Assembly (NCBI RefSeq): GCF_025452235.1
Contig: NZ_CP104964.1
Coordinates: 124,001 to 188,000 of the forward strand
DNA from: Devosia neptuniae
GTDB lineage: Bacteria > Pseudomonadota > Alphaproteobacteria > Rhizobiales > Devosiaceae
Direction of reading: 5' to 3'
Length of the DNA stretch: 64,000 nt
A model generated the notes under the pieces. The model had not been told where the DNA came from. It was given only the letters and a program-made list of their open reading frames with translations, and searched no databases. The first letter of the stretch is position 1, and each line of letters starts with the position of its first letter. The translations under genes were made by a program, and so were the position numbers. Shown piece after piece: positions 8,658 through 18,854 of the stretch.

Positions 8658-10441
8658 GCGCTTGCCTCCATAAACAGCGGCCGGACCCGGTCGAGGAAAC
8701 CGTGGCCTTCTCCTAGCTCGGGCACGCAGGCGATGAGGCGCTTGGTATAGTCGTGCTGGGGGTCGCGCAGCACCGCCTGCGTTTCTCCCTGTTCGACGAT
8801 TTCGCCATTTTTCATAACCGCGACGCGGTCACAGACTTGGGCCACGACGCCGAAATCGTGGGTGATCAGGAGAAGGGCGAGACCGCGCTCGCGGCGCAGG
8901 TTTTGCAGAAGGTCGAGAATGCGGGCCTGCACCGTGACATCGAGCGCGGTGGTCGGCTCGTCGGCGATGATGATGTCGGGGTCATTGGCGAGCGCCATGG
9001 CGATGCCGATGCGCTGGCGCTGGCCGCCTGAGAGTTCGTGGGGATAGGCGCTGGCGCGGCTTGCTGCATCGCGGATACCCACGGTTTCCATCAGTCCGAC
9101 GGCGCGCTGGCGGGCCCCGTGCTTGCCGATGGGATTATGGGCGAGGACTGCCTCGGCGATCTGGTGGCCGACCGAGAAGAGCGGATGGAGCGTCGTCAGC
9201 GGGTCCTGGAAGACATAGGCGACGCGGGCGCCGCGGAGGGCGATGAGTTCCTGCTCGCGCATCGAGAGCACATCCTTGCCTTGGATATAGACGCCGCCAT
9301 TGGTGATGACGCCGGGCGGCGAGGCGACCAGGCCCATCAGCGAGAGCGCCGTCACCGACTTGCCCGAGCCGCTTTCGCCGATGAGGCCGAGACACTCGCC
9401 TTTGCCGAGATGGAAGCTGATGTCGCGAACGGCGGGGGTTATGGAGGCGCCGGTATCGAAGCCGGTTGAAAGGTTTTCGACGACGAGGGCAGGGGCGTCC
9501 GAAAGGGTTGGGGCAGGCTTGGTCTGGCGGCCGATTTTTGTGACCGGCATGGGGCGGCCGAGGGTGCCGGAACGGAGGCGCGGATCGAGCACGTCGCGGA
9601 TGCCGTCGCCTAGCAAATTGATGCTCATGACCAGGAGGAAGATCATCACGCCGGGAATGATCGAGGCATGCGGGCCGGTGAAGAGCTGGGCGCGGGCCTG
9701 GCCGAGCATAGAGCCTAAGTCCGATGTCGGCGGCTGGGCCCCGAGACCGAGGAAGGAGAGGCCGGCGGTTTCAAGGATCATCCAGCCCACGGTGGTCGAC
9801 ATGGTGATGACAATGACAGGCAGGACATTGGGCAGCACTTCGGTGAAGAGGACCGCCGCGTGGCTCTTGCCCGAGAGGCGCGCGGCGTCGACGAATTCGC
9901 GATTGCTGATCGAGACGGTGACGCCGCGAATATTGCGGGCAAAGAAGGGGATATTGACGAGCGCGATGGCGTAGAGAGCGTTGAGAAGGCCGGGTCCAAG
10001 CGCAGCGACGATGGCAATGGCCAAGAGGATATAGGGGAAGGCCATCAGCATATCGACAAAGCGCATGAGGATGCTGTCGGCGGCGCCGCGAGCATAGCCG
10101 GCGACGAGGCCAATGAGGGAGCCGAAGAAAGCCGCGAGGGCAGTGGCGCTGACGCCGACGAGCAACGAAACCTGTGTGCCCCAGATGAGGCGCGAAAGAA
10201 TATCGCGGCCGAGGTGATCGGTGCCGAGGAGGTGCCCAGCGCTGAGCGGGGGCAGCAGGCGCTTGGGCTGGTCGGTGATATCCGGGTTTGGGATCGGGAG
10301 GATCGGCGCGAGGAGCGCCAGGATGACGATGAAGCCGAAAATGAAAAGACCGGCCGCGGCAAGGCGATTGGCCATCAGCAATTGCAGATTGCTGCGGCGC
10401 TTGCGGGCGGAGGTTGGGATAGGGACAATGAGATCGGTCAT
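8654..10441 (-). CDS. Fused DppC-type permease and DppD-type ATPase of a peptide ABC importer
   Basis: A 595-residue fusion. Residues about 1-285 are a DppC-like permease: N-terminal membrane segment, [16 protein letters not shown], and the EAA loop [20 protein letters not shown]. Residues about 310-595 are an ATPase with Walker [31 protein letters not shown], Walker B IIIADEP, and the C-terminal HDYTKRL motif. The start at 10441 overlaps the DppB stop (ATGA); the longer open frame upstream lies inside that gene. DppC and DppD are usually separate; no stop or shift lies between the domains here. Substrate is probably short peptides. Confidence 0.9.
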   Translation of the reverse strand: MTDLIVPIPTSARKRRSNLQLLMANRLAAAGLFIFGFIVILALLAPILPIPNPDITDQPKRLLPPLSAGHLLGTDHLGRDILSRLIWGTQVSLLVGVSATALAAFFGSLIGLVAGYARGAADSILMRFVDMLMAFPYILLAIAIVAALGPGLLNALYAIALVNIPFFARNIRGVTVSISNREFVDAARLSGKSHAAVLFTEVLPNVLPVIVITMSTTVGWMILETAGLSFLGLGAQPPTSDLGSMLGQARAQLFTGPHASIIPGVMIFLLVMSINLLGDGIRDVLDPRLRSGTLGRPMPVTKIGRQTKPAPTLSDAPALVVENLSTGFDTGASITPAVRDISFHLGKGECLGLIGESGSGKSVTALSLMGLVASPPGVITNGGVYIQGKDVLSMREQELIALRGARVAYVFQDPLTTLHPLFSVGHQIAEAVLAHNPIGKHGARQRAVGLMETVGIRDAASRASAYPHELSGGQRQRIGIAMALANDPDIIIADEPTTALDVTVQARILDLLQNLRRERGLALLLITHDFGVVAQVCDRVAVMKNGEIVEQGETQAVLRDPQHDYTKRLIACVPELGEGHGFLDRVRPLFMEASA

Positions 10442-11385
10442 GCTTTGAGCCTTGGATCGAGCATGGCCTGCGCGACATCGGCCAGAAGATTGACGAGCAC
10501 ATAGACGGTAGCGGCAACGAGCACGCCGCCTTGCACCAGAAGCATATCGCGAGTGGAGACGGCCTTGACCAGCATCTGGCCGAGGCCGGGCCACTGGAAC
10601 ACGGTTTCGATATAAACGGCACCACCGAGCACGAAGCCGGCCTGAATGCCGAGCACAGGAATGATGGAGACGAGTGCAGCGCGGAAGGCGTGACGATAGA
10701 TAACCTTGTTTTCGCTAAGGCCCTTGGCACGCGCGGTGCGGATGAAATCCTGACGCAGGACTTCGAGCATGGCGGCGCGGGTGAGGCGGGCGACAACGCC
10801 AGTGGCGACGATGGCGAGGGTGGACGCGGGCAGGATCAGATGGCGCAGGAGGTCGGGTAGGTCGCCGCCGCCATAGACGGCATACATGCCCGAAGCCGGG
10901 AGCAGGCGCCATTGCACGGCGAAGAACAGGATGAAGACCAGGCCAAGGAAGAAGGCCGGCATGGAAATGCCGATAAGGACAAAGAAGGTGACGATCCGGT
11001 CGGTCCAGCCGAACTGGCGCACTGCCGAGACGATGCCGGCGAGAATGCCGAGGACCGAACATATGACCAGCGACGCCCCGGCAAGGATCAGAGTGGCGCC
11101 AAAACGTTCAAGCACTTCATCAAGCACGGGGCGATTGAGAATATAGGAGCGGCCGAAATCGCCCTGGAGAAGGTTGCCGATCCAGATGACATATTGCTCG
11201 GGCCAGGAACGATCGAGCCCAAGGGCGCGATTGATGCGCGCGACATTGTCGGGCGTCGCATAGGAGCCGAGAAGGGCCTGGGCGGGGTCGCCGGGGATCA
11301 GTTTCATCACCAGGAAGACGATGACGGAGAGGCCGAGGATAACGGGGATCGCGGCCAGGAGGCGTTTGCCGATATAGGCGGTCAT
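10438..11385 (-). CDS. Peptide ABC transporter permease (DppB-like)
   Basis: A 315-residue inner-membrane permease starting MTAYIGKRLLAAIPVILGLS, with about six membrane segments. The early LIPGDPAQALLG and GLDRSWPEQYVIWIGNLLQGDFGRS-type region and the cytoplasmic EAA loop (LRQDFIRTARAKGLSENKVI) are hallmarks of the DppB/OppB family. It pairs with the permease half of the downstream fusion. GGAGG precedes the start. The binding-protein gene lies 123 bases upstream, separated by two hairpins. Confidence 0.9.
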   Translation of the reverse strand: MTAYIGKRLLAAIPVILGLSVIVFLVMKLIPGDPAQALLGSYATPDNVARINRALGLDRSWPEQYVIWIGNLLQGDFGRSYILNRPVLDEVLERFGATLILAGASLVICSVLGILAGIVSAVRQFGWTDRIVTFFVLIGISMPAFFLGLVFILFFAVQWRLLPASGMYAVYGGGDLPDLLRHLILPASTLAIVATGVVARLTRAAMLEVLRQDFIRTARAKGLSENKVIYRHAFRAALVSIIPVLGIQAGFVLGGAVYIETVFQWPGLGQMLVKAVSTRDMLLVQGGVLVAATVYVLVNLLADVAQAMLDPRLKA

Positions 11386-11408
11386 GGGGGCCTCCTTTTG
11401 GCGGTGCG

Positions 11409-11452
11409 GGTGGGGAGAACCCCCACCTAGCCTCCCCCTGGTTGGGGGGAGG
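11409..11452. repeat. Double hairpin between binding-protein and permease genes
   Basis: Two adjacent stem-loops: GGTGGGG with CCCCACC (11409-11415/11421-11427) and CCTCCCCC with GGGGGAGG (11431-11438/11445-11452). No T-run follows, so it is unlikely to be a full terminator. In this place, after a binding-protein gene, such structures usually protect upstream mRNA and lower expression of the permease genes. Its composition also resembles dispersed GC-rich intergenic repeats of rhizobial genomes. Confidence 0.5.
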
Positions 11453-11508
11453 GATGGATCGCGTATTGTTGTGGGCGATGGTTTGCAGCTGGTGGGGTGC
11501 TCCCAACC

Positions 11509-13077
11509 CTATTGTTTGGTCACGTCTCGCAGGACCAGTGAGAAGTCCGGCTGCAGTTCGAAATCGCCCACGGCGCTCGTGACGACGGCGTTTTGCTTCC
11601 AGTTGGCGACGAAGAGCCAGGGAGCGTCTTCGTGGGTGATGGCCTGGACTTGCTTGTAGAGTTCGCCGCGCTCTGCCGGATCGGTGGAGAGACGCGCCTT
11701 GTCCAGAAGGTCGTCGACTTCCGGGTTGGAATAATAGGACGAGTTGAAGCCACCTTCCGCCGGGAAAGCCGCCGTGCGAAGGGTCAGGAAGGGCAGGGTG
11801 TCGGGGTCGGAGGTCATCCAGGCCATTTCGGCCATGTCGCCCTTGCCTTCCAGGCCGGGATTCACTTCAGAGAGGAAGGTGTTCCACTCATAGGTCTTGA
11901 TCTCGACATCTAGGCCCACGGCGGCGAGATCGGCCTGGATGGCTGTGCCCATGGGGACGGGATCGAGCATGCCCGAGCCCCCTTCGGTGACGAGGAAGGT
12001 GAGCTTGGCGCCTTCAGCGCCGGCTTCGGCAAGGAGCGCCTTGGCTTTTTCCGGATCATAGGGATAAGGCGCGACGTCTTCGTTATAGGCCCAGTTGAAG
12101 GCGGGCGGGATGGGGCCGGCGGAGACGTCGGCCGTGCCTTGCAGCACGTCGTTGACGAGGCTTTCCTTGTTGACCGCGTAGTTGACCGCCTGGCGCACGC
12201 GCTTATCGGCGAAGGGGCCGTCCTTGGCGTTGAGCATGACATACCAGACATGGGGCCCGACGGCTTCCACCACCTGGTAATTGGCGTCACTGGCGAACTG
12301 GGCGACGTTGTCTGGCGGAGTTTCGAGCAGCACGTCGATGCCGCCCGAGAGCATTTCGGCAACGCGGGTATTGGCGTCGGTGATCGGGCGGAAGATGACC
12401 GCTTCGAGCGAGGGAGCGCCGTCCCAATAGGCATCGTTGCGCGAGGCGACGACGCTGGTATTGGACTGCCATTCCTCGAACTTGAAGGGGCCGGTGCCGA
12501 CAGGATGGCGACCGTAATCGGCGCCATATTGCTCGACTGCGGCGGGCGAGACGATGAGGCCGGTGGGGGAGGCCAGATTGCTCATGAAGGGGGCGAAGGC
12601 TTCGTTGAGGGTGAATTTGACCGTCAGGTCATCCACCACTTCGACGTCCTTGACCGAGGAAAAGAAGAAGGCGAGCGGGAAGGGGCCGGTCGAGGCGAAG
12701 GGGTGGTCTTCCTTCAACATGCGATCGAAGTTGAATTTCACCGCTTCGGCGTTGAACGGGGTGCCGTCGTGAAAGGTGACGCCTTCGCGGAGGTTGAAGA
12801 CGTATTCGAGCCCATCTTCGGAAATGGTCCAGTCGGTGGCGAGCGCCGGTTCGATCTCGAGCGTGCCGGGGGTGTTGCGCACGAGGCCGTCGTAAATGTT
12901 GACGGCGATGCGGAAATCGTTGGCGGCGGTCGAGACATGCGGATCGAGCGATGCTGGTTCGGCGATCTGGCCCACCACCAGAATATTGGGCGGCGTCTGT
13001 GCCATGGCCGGAGAGACCAGGGCAAAAGCGGTGGCGGCGAGCAGGACCGGCGCTAGGCCTTTCCAGGTGCGGATCAT
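11509..13077 (-). CDS. Peptide ABC transporter substrate-binding protein (SBP family 5)
   Basis: A 522-residue periplasmic protein starting MIRTWKGLAPVLLAATAFAL with a Sec signal ending ..SPAMAQ. The mature part has the family-5 pattern: EPASLDPHVSTAANDF, IYDGLVRN, ..LEIEPALATDWTISEDGLEYVFNLREGVTFHDG, and later PLLD-type C-terminal segments. The start is set by AAGGAGG seven bases upstream; a much longer frame reaching 13347 runs through the operator and the divergent gene and is discarded. First gene of the peptide operon, so its promoter lies in 13078-13207. Confidence 0.9.
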   Translation of the reverse strand: MIRTWKGLAPVLLAATAFALVSPAMAQTPPNILVVGQIAEPASLDPHVSTAANDFRIAVNIYDGLVRNTPGTLEIEPALATDWTISEDGLEYVFNLREGVTFHDGTPFNAEAVKFNFDRMLKEDHPFASTGPFPLAFFFSSVKDVEVVDDLTVKFTLNEAFAPFMSNLASPTGLIVSPAAVEQYGADYGRHPVGTGPFKFEEWQSNTSVVASRNDAYWDGAPSLEAVIFRPITDANTRVAEMLSGGIDVLLETPPDNVAQFASDANYQVVEAVGPHVWYVMLNAKDGPFADKRVRQAVNYAVNKESLVNDVLQGTADVSAGPIPPAFNWAYNEDVAPYPYDPEKAKALLAEAGAEGAKLTFLVTEGGSGMLDPVPMGTAIQADLAAVGLDVEIKTYEWNTFLSEVNPGLEGKGDMAEMAWMTSDPDTLPFLTLRTAAFPAEGGFNSSYYSNPEVDDLLDKARLSTDPAERGELYKQVQAITHEDAPWLFVANWKQNAVVTSAVGDFELQPDFSLVLRDVTKQ

Positions 13078-13143
13078 TGATAACCTCCTTGCGTTCCCTC
13101 GCCCTTGCCTTGCGGTGGGGACCGTGTGAGAAGGGCTCGCATA

Positions 13144-13188
13144 ATTTATCATCATAAATTTTCCATCTGTCAATTTATGATGATAAAT
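13144..13188. promoter_or_regulatory. Perfect 17-bp inverted repeat in the divergent promoter region
   Basis: ATTTATCATCATAAATT (13144-13160) recurs as its exact reverse complement (13172-13188) after 11 bases. Each arm is itself a dyad, ATTTAT-N4-ATAAAT, so this may be two operator sites. It lies between the binding-protein start (13077) and the DUF1028 start (13208), where it could control both directions. The GntR regulator encoded in the operon is the obvious candidate ligand. Binding is inferred. Confidence 0.7.
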
Positions 13189-13207
13189 AACTTGAAGAGG
13201 ATGTTGC

Positions 13208-13861
13208 ATGACCTTTTCCATCGTCGCTCGCGATCCGCAAACTGGCGCCTTTGGCATTGCCACAGCGACGGCTGGGCCGATGGTGGGGGCTTTGGTGCCA
13301 CATACACGCAGTGGCCGCGGTGCGGCGGCGACGCAGGCGATGACCAATCCCTATCTTGCGTTCGATGCTCTGGAGCTGCTTGATGGGCGGGATGCCGAAG
13401 CGGCTTTGCAGGCGGCGTTGGCTAGGGATGAAGAGGCCGCTTTGCGGCAGATGATTGTCGTTGATCAGGTTGGCAGGACCGCGGCATGGACTGGCCAAAG
13501 CTGTATCGCTTTTGCGGGGCATCTTTGCCGCGACGGCGTGGCTGTTGCTGGAAACATGCTGGCGGGTCCAGAGGTGATTGCCGACATGCTTTCAGCATAT
13601 CTGTTGCTTAAGGGAAAAGTCGATTTCGCGTCGACCCTGCTTGGCGCGCTCAACGCAGGTGCCGAGACTGGGGGCGATATCAGGGGCATCGGTTCAGCGG
13701 CGTTGCGGGTCCATGGCGCCGAGTCCTTCGCCGAAGTCGACATAAGGGTGGATTGGTCGGAGGAGCCACTGGTTGACCTCCAAGGGCTGCTTGATCGGGC
13801 GTCTGGCGGTCCTTATGCTGAGTTTTTCTCAACGTTGCCGAGGCGTGCTGGGCATTTCTGA
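13208..13861 (+). CDS. DUF1028 family protein
   Basis: A 217-residue protein starting MTFSIVARDPQTGAFGIATA. The family signature is clear: TFSIVARD, GVGA/GRGAAATQAMTNPYLAFDALELL, VAGNMLAGPEVI. DUF1028 proteins have an Ntn-hydrolase-like fold and an unproven hydrolase role, sometimes fused to peptidoglycan-binding domains. AGAGG lies upstream of the ATG. Its divergence from a peptide importer with shared operators suggests hydrolysis of an amide or peptide brought in by that importer. This is context, not proof. Confidence 0.85.
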   Translation: MTFSIVARDPQTGAFGIATATAGPMVGALVPHTRSGRGAAATQAMTNPYLAFDALELLDGRDAEAALQAALARDEEAALRQMIVVDQVGRTAAWTGQSCIAFAGHLCRDGVAVAGNMLAGPEVIADMLSAYLLLKGKVDFASTLLGALNAGAETGGDIRGIGSAALRVHGAESFAEVDIRVDWSEEPLVDLQGLLDRASGGPYAEFFSTLPRRAGHF

Positions 13862-13975
13862 GCGCTAGTGGGTAGGAGCTTACGGTTGGGAAGCATCCCT
13901 CTCTAGACCATAGTCCTCACTCGATCAGTTGTTCCTGCTAAAGCACAGCCGATATAGTGGGACACTTAGCTGCGG

Positions 13976-15046
<1,071 letters not shown>

Positions 15047-15056
15047 GATTGCTCCT

Positions 15057-16997
15057 TCAGCTCTGGCGTAGCCAGACCAGCATTTCGCCGGGCTCGCGGT
15101 TGTCCCAAAGGTGGTAGGGCACGAGGCGGGCTTGCTCGGTTTCGGTCTCGGGCGCCTTGTCGGAATAAAGCGCGTCGCCCCAGTTTTCGGCGGTTTCGCG
15201 CAGCACCGGGATGTCGATGGCGATGGCGCCGCGGAGGTCTGGAATTGTTGCGGTCTGTGCCTCCCCGAGTCCACGCTGTAGGAGGATCGAGTTGAGCCCG
15301 GTGCCATTGTCGGTGCCTTCGAGGCAATAGACCAGCGGACCACGCATGACAGCGACGCGCCCGGCATCGTGCCGAACGGAGGGATGGGCGCGGAGGGTTC
15401 GTGGCTCGAGCGGCAGGTCGAGGGTGACAGCGTCGCCCTTTTGCCATTCGCGCGCGATGCGGACATAGCCATCGGTTGACGCCGCGGCGACGTCCTGTGC
15501 CTGCCCGTTCACTGCCAACTTGGCGCCGTGGGCCCAGGCCGGAATGCGGAGGGATACGGCGAACCAAGCCGCTGCTTCGGGCTCGATGCTGATGTCGATA
15601 TTGCCCGACCACGGATAATTGGTCTTCTGGGTCAGAGTGAATTTTGCGCCATTGGCAAGTTCAACGCGCGCTTCGCTCTCAGCATAGAGATGCACGGCGA
15701 TTTCGTCGTCGGCGACGGCGTAGATGTAGGAACCGAGCGAGGTGACGAGGCGGGCGATATTAGGCGGGCAGCAGGGGCAGGGGTGCCAGGTCCAACGGTG
15801 GTGCTTGCCCGTCGACTCCAGCGGATTGTCGTAAAAGAAAGTCTTTCCATCGGTCGAAAGGCCTGTGATGGCGCCGTTGTAGAGAGCCTGCTCCATCGTG
15901 TCTGCATAGCGCCGGTTGGGGCCGCGACCAAGCATGCGGGAGGCCCAGAAGACGAGGCCGACCGAAGCGCAGGTTTCGGCATAGGCGGTGTCGTTTGGAA
16001 GGTCGTAATAGTCGGTGAAGCCTTCGTTGGCTTCCGCTGGCCCAATGCCGCCGGTGATGTACATCTGCTTTTGGGTGAGGTCGGCCCAGAGTGTTTCGAG
16101 TGCCGAGGTCAGGCTGTCGTCATTGTACTCGGTGGCGAGATCGGCCATGGCCGAATAGAGATACATGGCGCGCACGGCATGTCCGACGACCTTGGTCTGT
16201 TCGCGCACTGGCAGGTGCGACTGGTTGTATTCCAGGGTATTTTTCTGAACGCCCTTAGGATCGCGGTTTTGCGCGATGGCTTCCTCGATGAAGAAGTGCG
16301 GCTCTTGTCCTCGCTCGTCCACAAAGAACTTGGCAAGGTCCATGTATTCCTGCTTGCCGGTGACGCGCGCGAGCTTGACGAGCGCCAACTCGACCTCTTC
16401 ATGGCCGCAATAACCACGAACCTGGCCCGGTCCGCGCCCGAATTTCTTGACGCAGTAATCTGCCATGCGGCTCATGACATCGAGGAACTTGCGCTTGCCG
16501 GTAGCTTGGTAATAGGCCACGGCGCCTTCGATCATATGGCCGGCACAGTAGAGCTCGTGGAAATCGCGCAGGTTGGTCCATTTCCATTCGGGCTTGATGC
16601 GCTGGAAGAATGAGCTGAGGTAGCCGTCGGGGTCCTGCAGCTTTTCGTACATATCGATGATGGCATCGGCCCGCGCCTCCAGCTCTGGATTGGGCTTGCG
16701 ATAGAGCGAATAGGCGATGGTCTCGATCGACTTGCCGAGATCGCTGTCCCAGAACATCTGCGGGGTGCCCAGCCAATGGAGAATCGGAATGACGATGCCG
16801 GGGCTCGGAACGTCGGGATTGATCTGGTCGAGCATGCCGGCGGCAACACAACGGTCGAGCAGGATGGCGGCGGTGTGGTCGCACACGGCTTCCTGCCAGT
16901 CGCCCCAGTAGCCACCGACAGTGACGGAAGGAACGGGCAGCGGGCGAAACTGGCGATTGGGAGCGATAGTCATGTTGACACCTGTATGTGCGATCAT
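15057..16997 (-). CDS. GH127 family beta-L-arabinofuranosidase
   Basis: A 646-residue enzyme of glycoside hydrolase family 127 (HypBA1-like), with an (alpha/alpha)6 barrel followed by beta domains. Seen are [20 protein letters not shown], Glu341-x-Cys343 (AETCASVG) and [11 protein letters not shown] with Cys409-Cys410. In HypBA1 a Glu and three Cys bind zinc and one Cys of the CC pair is the nucleophile; all are present here. No signal peptide, so it acts on imported arabinosides. Its ATG overlaps the upstream permease stop; a second start at 16973 is possible. Known members release L-arabinose from beta-1,2-arabinosides of hydroxyproline-rich glycoproteins. Confidence 0.9.
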   Translation of the reverse strand: MIAHTGVNMTIAPNRQFRPLPVPSVTVGGYWGDWQEAVCDHTAAILLDRCVAAGMLDQINPDVPSPGIVIPILHWLGTPQMFWDSDLGKSIETIAYSLYRKPNPELEARADAIIDMYEKLQDPDGYLSSFFQRIKPEWKWTNLRDFHELYCAGHMIEGAVAYYQATGKRKFLDVMSRMADYCVKKFGRGPGQVRGYCGHEEVELALVKLARVTGKQEYMDLAKFFVDERGQEPHFFIEEAIAQNRDPKGVQKNTLEYNQSHLPVREQTKVVGHAVRAMYLYSAMADLATEYNDDSLTSALETLWADLTQKQMYITGGIGPAEANEGFTDYYDLPNDTAYAETCASVGLVFWASRMLGRGPNRRYADTMEQALYNGAITGLSTDGKTFFYDNPLESTGKHHRWTWHPCPCCPPNIARLVTSLGSYIYAVADDEIAVHLYAESEARVELANGAKFTLTQKTNYPWSGNIDISIEPEAAAWFAVSLRIPAWAHGAKLAVNGQAQDVAAASTDGYVRIAREWQKGDAVTLDLPLEPRTLRAHPSVRHDAGRVAVMRGPLVYCLEGTDNGTGLNSILLQRGLGEAQTATIPDLRGAIAIDIPVLRETAENWGDALYSDKAPETETEQARLVPYHLWDNREPGEMLVWLRQS

Positions 16998-17860
16998 TTT
17001 ACGGCGCCGGCCATGAGGCCGCGCATGTAGTAGCGTTGGAGAAGCAGGAAGATGGCGAGGCAGGGGATGGTCATGACCATCACGCCGGCCTGCACCGCTC
17101 CCCAGTTGATGGCACCCAGCCGGCCGGCGCGAACGGCCGTCATCAGCACTGGCAGGGTGTATTTGTCATTGTCCGAAAGCAGGATCAGTGCCGCCAGGAA
17201 CTCGTTCCAGGCATTGAGGAAAGCAAAGATCGCAACCGTAGCTACGCCCGGCATGACCAGGGGCAACAGCACGCGCACTAGCAACTTGATGTCGCGTGCG
17301 CCGTCGATGCGGGCGGCTTCCTCGATCTCGCGGGGCACCGCATCGAAGGCGTTGCGCATCATGAAGACCGAGAAGGGCAGTTGCAGCGTCACGTAGACAA
17401 GGATCAGCCCAACGAGCGAATTGTTTAGGCCCAGTCTTGCGAGGATGATGAAGAGCGGGGTCAGGATGGACTGGAACGGGATCATCAACGTGGCGATGAT
17501 CAGGATGAAGAACACGTTCTTGAACGGGAAGCGGTAGCGCGAGAAGCCGTAGCCGGCGAGCAGCGACACGATCACCGTCAGCACGACCGTGCTGAGCGAG
17601 ACAAGCAGAGAATTGAAGGTGTGCTGCCAGATGCCTGAACCAAAGGTGTCGAGGGTGGCATAGCTGTCGAAGCTGATACCCGTTGTAGGCCAGGGTGGCA
17701 GGGGCGGGGTCTGGGATTCGCTGCCGCTGCGGAGGGACGATAGCCCGGCCCAGAAGAACGGGGCGAGGAAGAAGAACGAGGCGACGAGCCCGAACCCGTG
17801 AAAGCCTAACCCGCCCATAAATTTGCGCCGGGCGCGGGCCTGTTTCGTTGCGGCACTCAT
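16994..17860 (-). CDS. CUT1 sugar ABC transporter permease (MalG type)
   Basis: A 288-residue membrane protein with about six segments. The EAA loop is EIEEAARIDGARDIKLLVRVLLPLV, and the C-terminus [13 protein letters not shown] is typical of the second permease of CUT1 importers. It overlaps its neighbours by four bases at both ends (ATGA), which ties it to the MalF-type permease and to the GH127 gene. The transported sugar is probably a short arabinoside, from the enzyme next to it. Confidence 0.92.
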   Translation of the reverse strand: MSAATKQARARRKFMGGLGFHGFGLVASFFFLAPFFWAGLSSLRSGSESQTPPLPPWPTTGISFDSYATLDTFGSGIWQHTFNSLLVSLSTVVLTVIVSLLAGYGFSRYRFPFKNVFFILIIATLMIPFQSILTPLFIILARLGLNNSLVGLILVYVTLQLPFSVFMMRNAFDAVPREIEEAARIDGARDIKLLVRVLLPLVMPGVATVAIFAFLNAWNEFLAALILLSDNDKYTLPVLMTAVRAGRLGAINWGAVQAGVMVMTIPCLAIFLLLQRYYMRGLMAGAVK

Positions 17861-18783
17861 TTGTCGTCTCCGACGCGGAGCAGCCAGAGCTGGACGACGC
17901 TGAGCGCCACCAGAATGCCGAGAAGGACGATGGAAAGCGCCGAGCCATAGCCGAGCTGGAACGACACGAAGGACTGATTGAAGATATAATAGACCACAGA
18001 GATCATGCGGTTTTGCGGGCCTCCGCTGGTCATGATGTAGAACTGGTCAAAGGCCAGCACCGAGCCAGTGACAGAGAGGATCAAGGACAGGGCGAGCGTG
18101 CGGCGCATCAGCGGCAGCGTGAGAAAGCGGAATCGCTGCCAGCGGCTCGCGCCGTCGATGCGGGCGGCTTCGATGAGGTCGCTGGGGATGGATTGGAGCC
18201 CTGTGAGCAGGATGATCATGGTGAAGCCCACGATCTTCCAGACCACCATTGCGATGATGGTGGGGAACGCATTGTTGAAGGTGGCGAGAAGATTGGCGCT
18301 GCGGCCGGTGACGCCGAACAGGCGCAGGAGGGGGCTGAAAAGGCCGCTATCCACATTGGCGAGCCAGACCCAGAGTAGGGAAGCCGTCGCCAAGCCAACG
18401 ACCACCGGCAAGAAGAAAATGGTGCGATAGGCGCTGACGCCGCGCCGTTCATTTTGCACGAAGAGGGCTAGCGGAAAAGCCAGGGCGAAAATGGCAATGG
18501 TGGCGATGACGGTATAATAGGCGGTGAAACTCAGCGCCGCCGCAAAGCGCGTGTCGCTGAACATGCGCGAATAATTGCCCAGTCCAATCCAGCTTGGTTG
18601 GCCCAGCAATGGCCAGTTGTGAAAGCTCATCCAGACGGTGAACAGCACGGGAATGACGAAGAAGATCGTCACGAGGATTATGGCCGGCGTTATATAGAGC
18701 AGCCCCTGCCACTGGCGGTTTTTGCGCGCCCGACGGCGTGGCTTGATGGCTGCCGCAAGTGGAGTGGCGGTGGTCATGGACAT
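17857..18783 (-). CDS. CUT1 sugar ABC transporter permease (MalF type)
   Basis: A 308-residue membrane protein with six segments after a basic cytoplasmic start (AIKPRRRARKNRQW). The EAA loop reads SDLIEAARIDGASRWQRFRFLTLPLM, and the LSLILSVTGSVLAFDQFYIMTSGGP stretch is characteristic of the first CUT1 permease. It overlaps the next permease by four bases. A stem-loop separates it from the binding-protein gene upstream. Confidence 0.92.
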   Translation of the reverse strand: MSMTTATPLAAAIKPRRRARKNRQWQGLLYITPAIILVTIFFVIPVLFTVWMSFHNWPLLGQPSWIGLGNYSRMFSDTRFAAALSFTAYYTVIATIAIFALAFPLALFVQNERRGVSAYRTIFFLPVVVGLATASLLWVWLANVDSGLFSPLLRLFGVTGRSANLLATFNNAFPTIIAMVVWKIVGFTMIILLTGLQSIPSDLIEAARIDGASRWQRFRFLTLPLMRRTLALSLILSVTGSVLAFDQFYIMTSGGPQNRMISVVYYIFNQSFVSFQLGYGSALSIVLLGILVALSVVQLWLLRVGDDK

Positions 18784-18804
18784 GAATGGAATCCGGTTGA
18801 AGAT

Positions 18805-18845
18805 GCGGGAGGCCCCGGCTGAATGGCTTCAGCAGAGCCTCCCGC
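18805..18845 (-). terminator. Strong stem-loop between binding-protein and permease genes
   Basis: GCGGGAGGC (18805-18813) pairs perfectly with GCCTCCCGC (18837-18845), and inside it GCTGAA pairs with TTCAGC. It starts ten bases after the binding-protein stop in the minus-strand transcript. No U-run follows, so it is better read as a 3' stabilising or partial-termination hairpin that keeps binding-protein mRNA above that of the permeases. Confidence 0.6.
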
Positions 18846-18854
18846 TTTTCCCCA

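Noticed and set aside
12139..13056. A 305-codon open frame antisense to the peptide-binding protein
   Set aside because: Composition is the reverse of a recognised SBP family 5 gene; no motif of its own.
13078..13347. N-terminal extension of the peptide-binding protein to 13347
   Set aside because: It would run through the inverted repeat and the divergent DUF1028 gene; the start at 13077 has AAGGAGG and a proper signal peptide.
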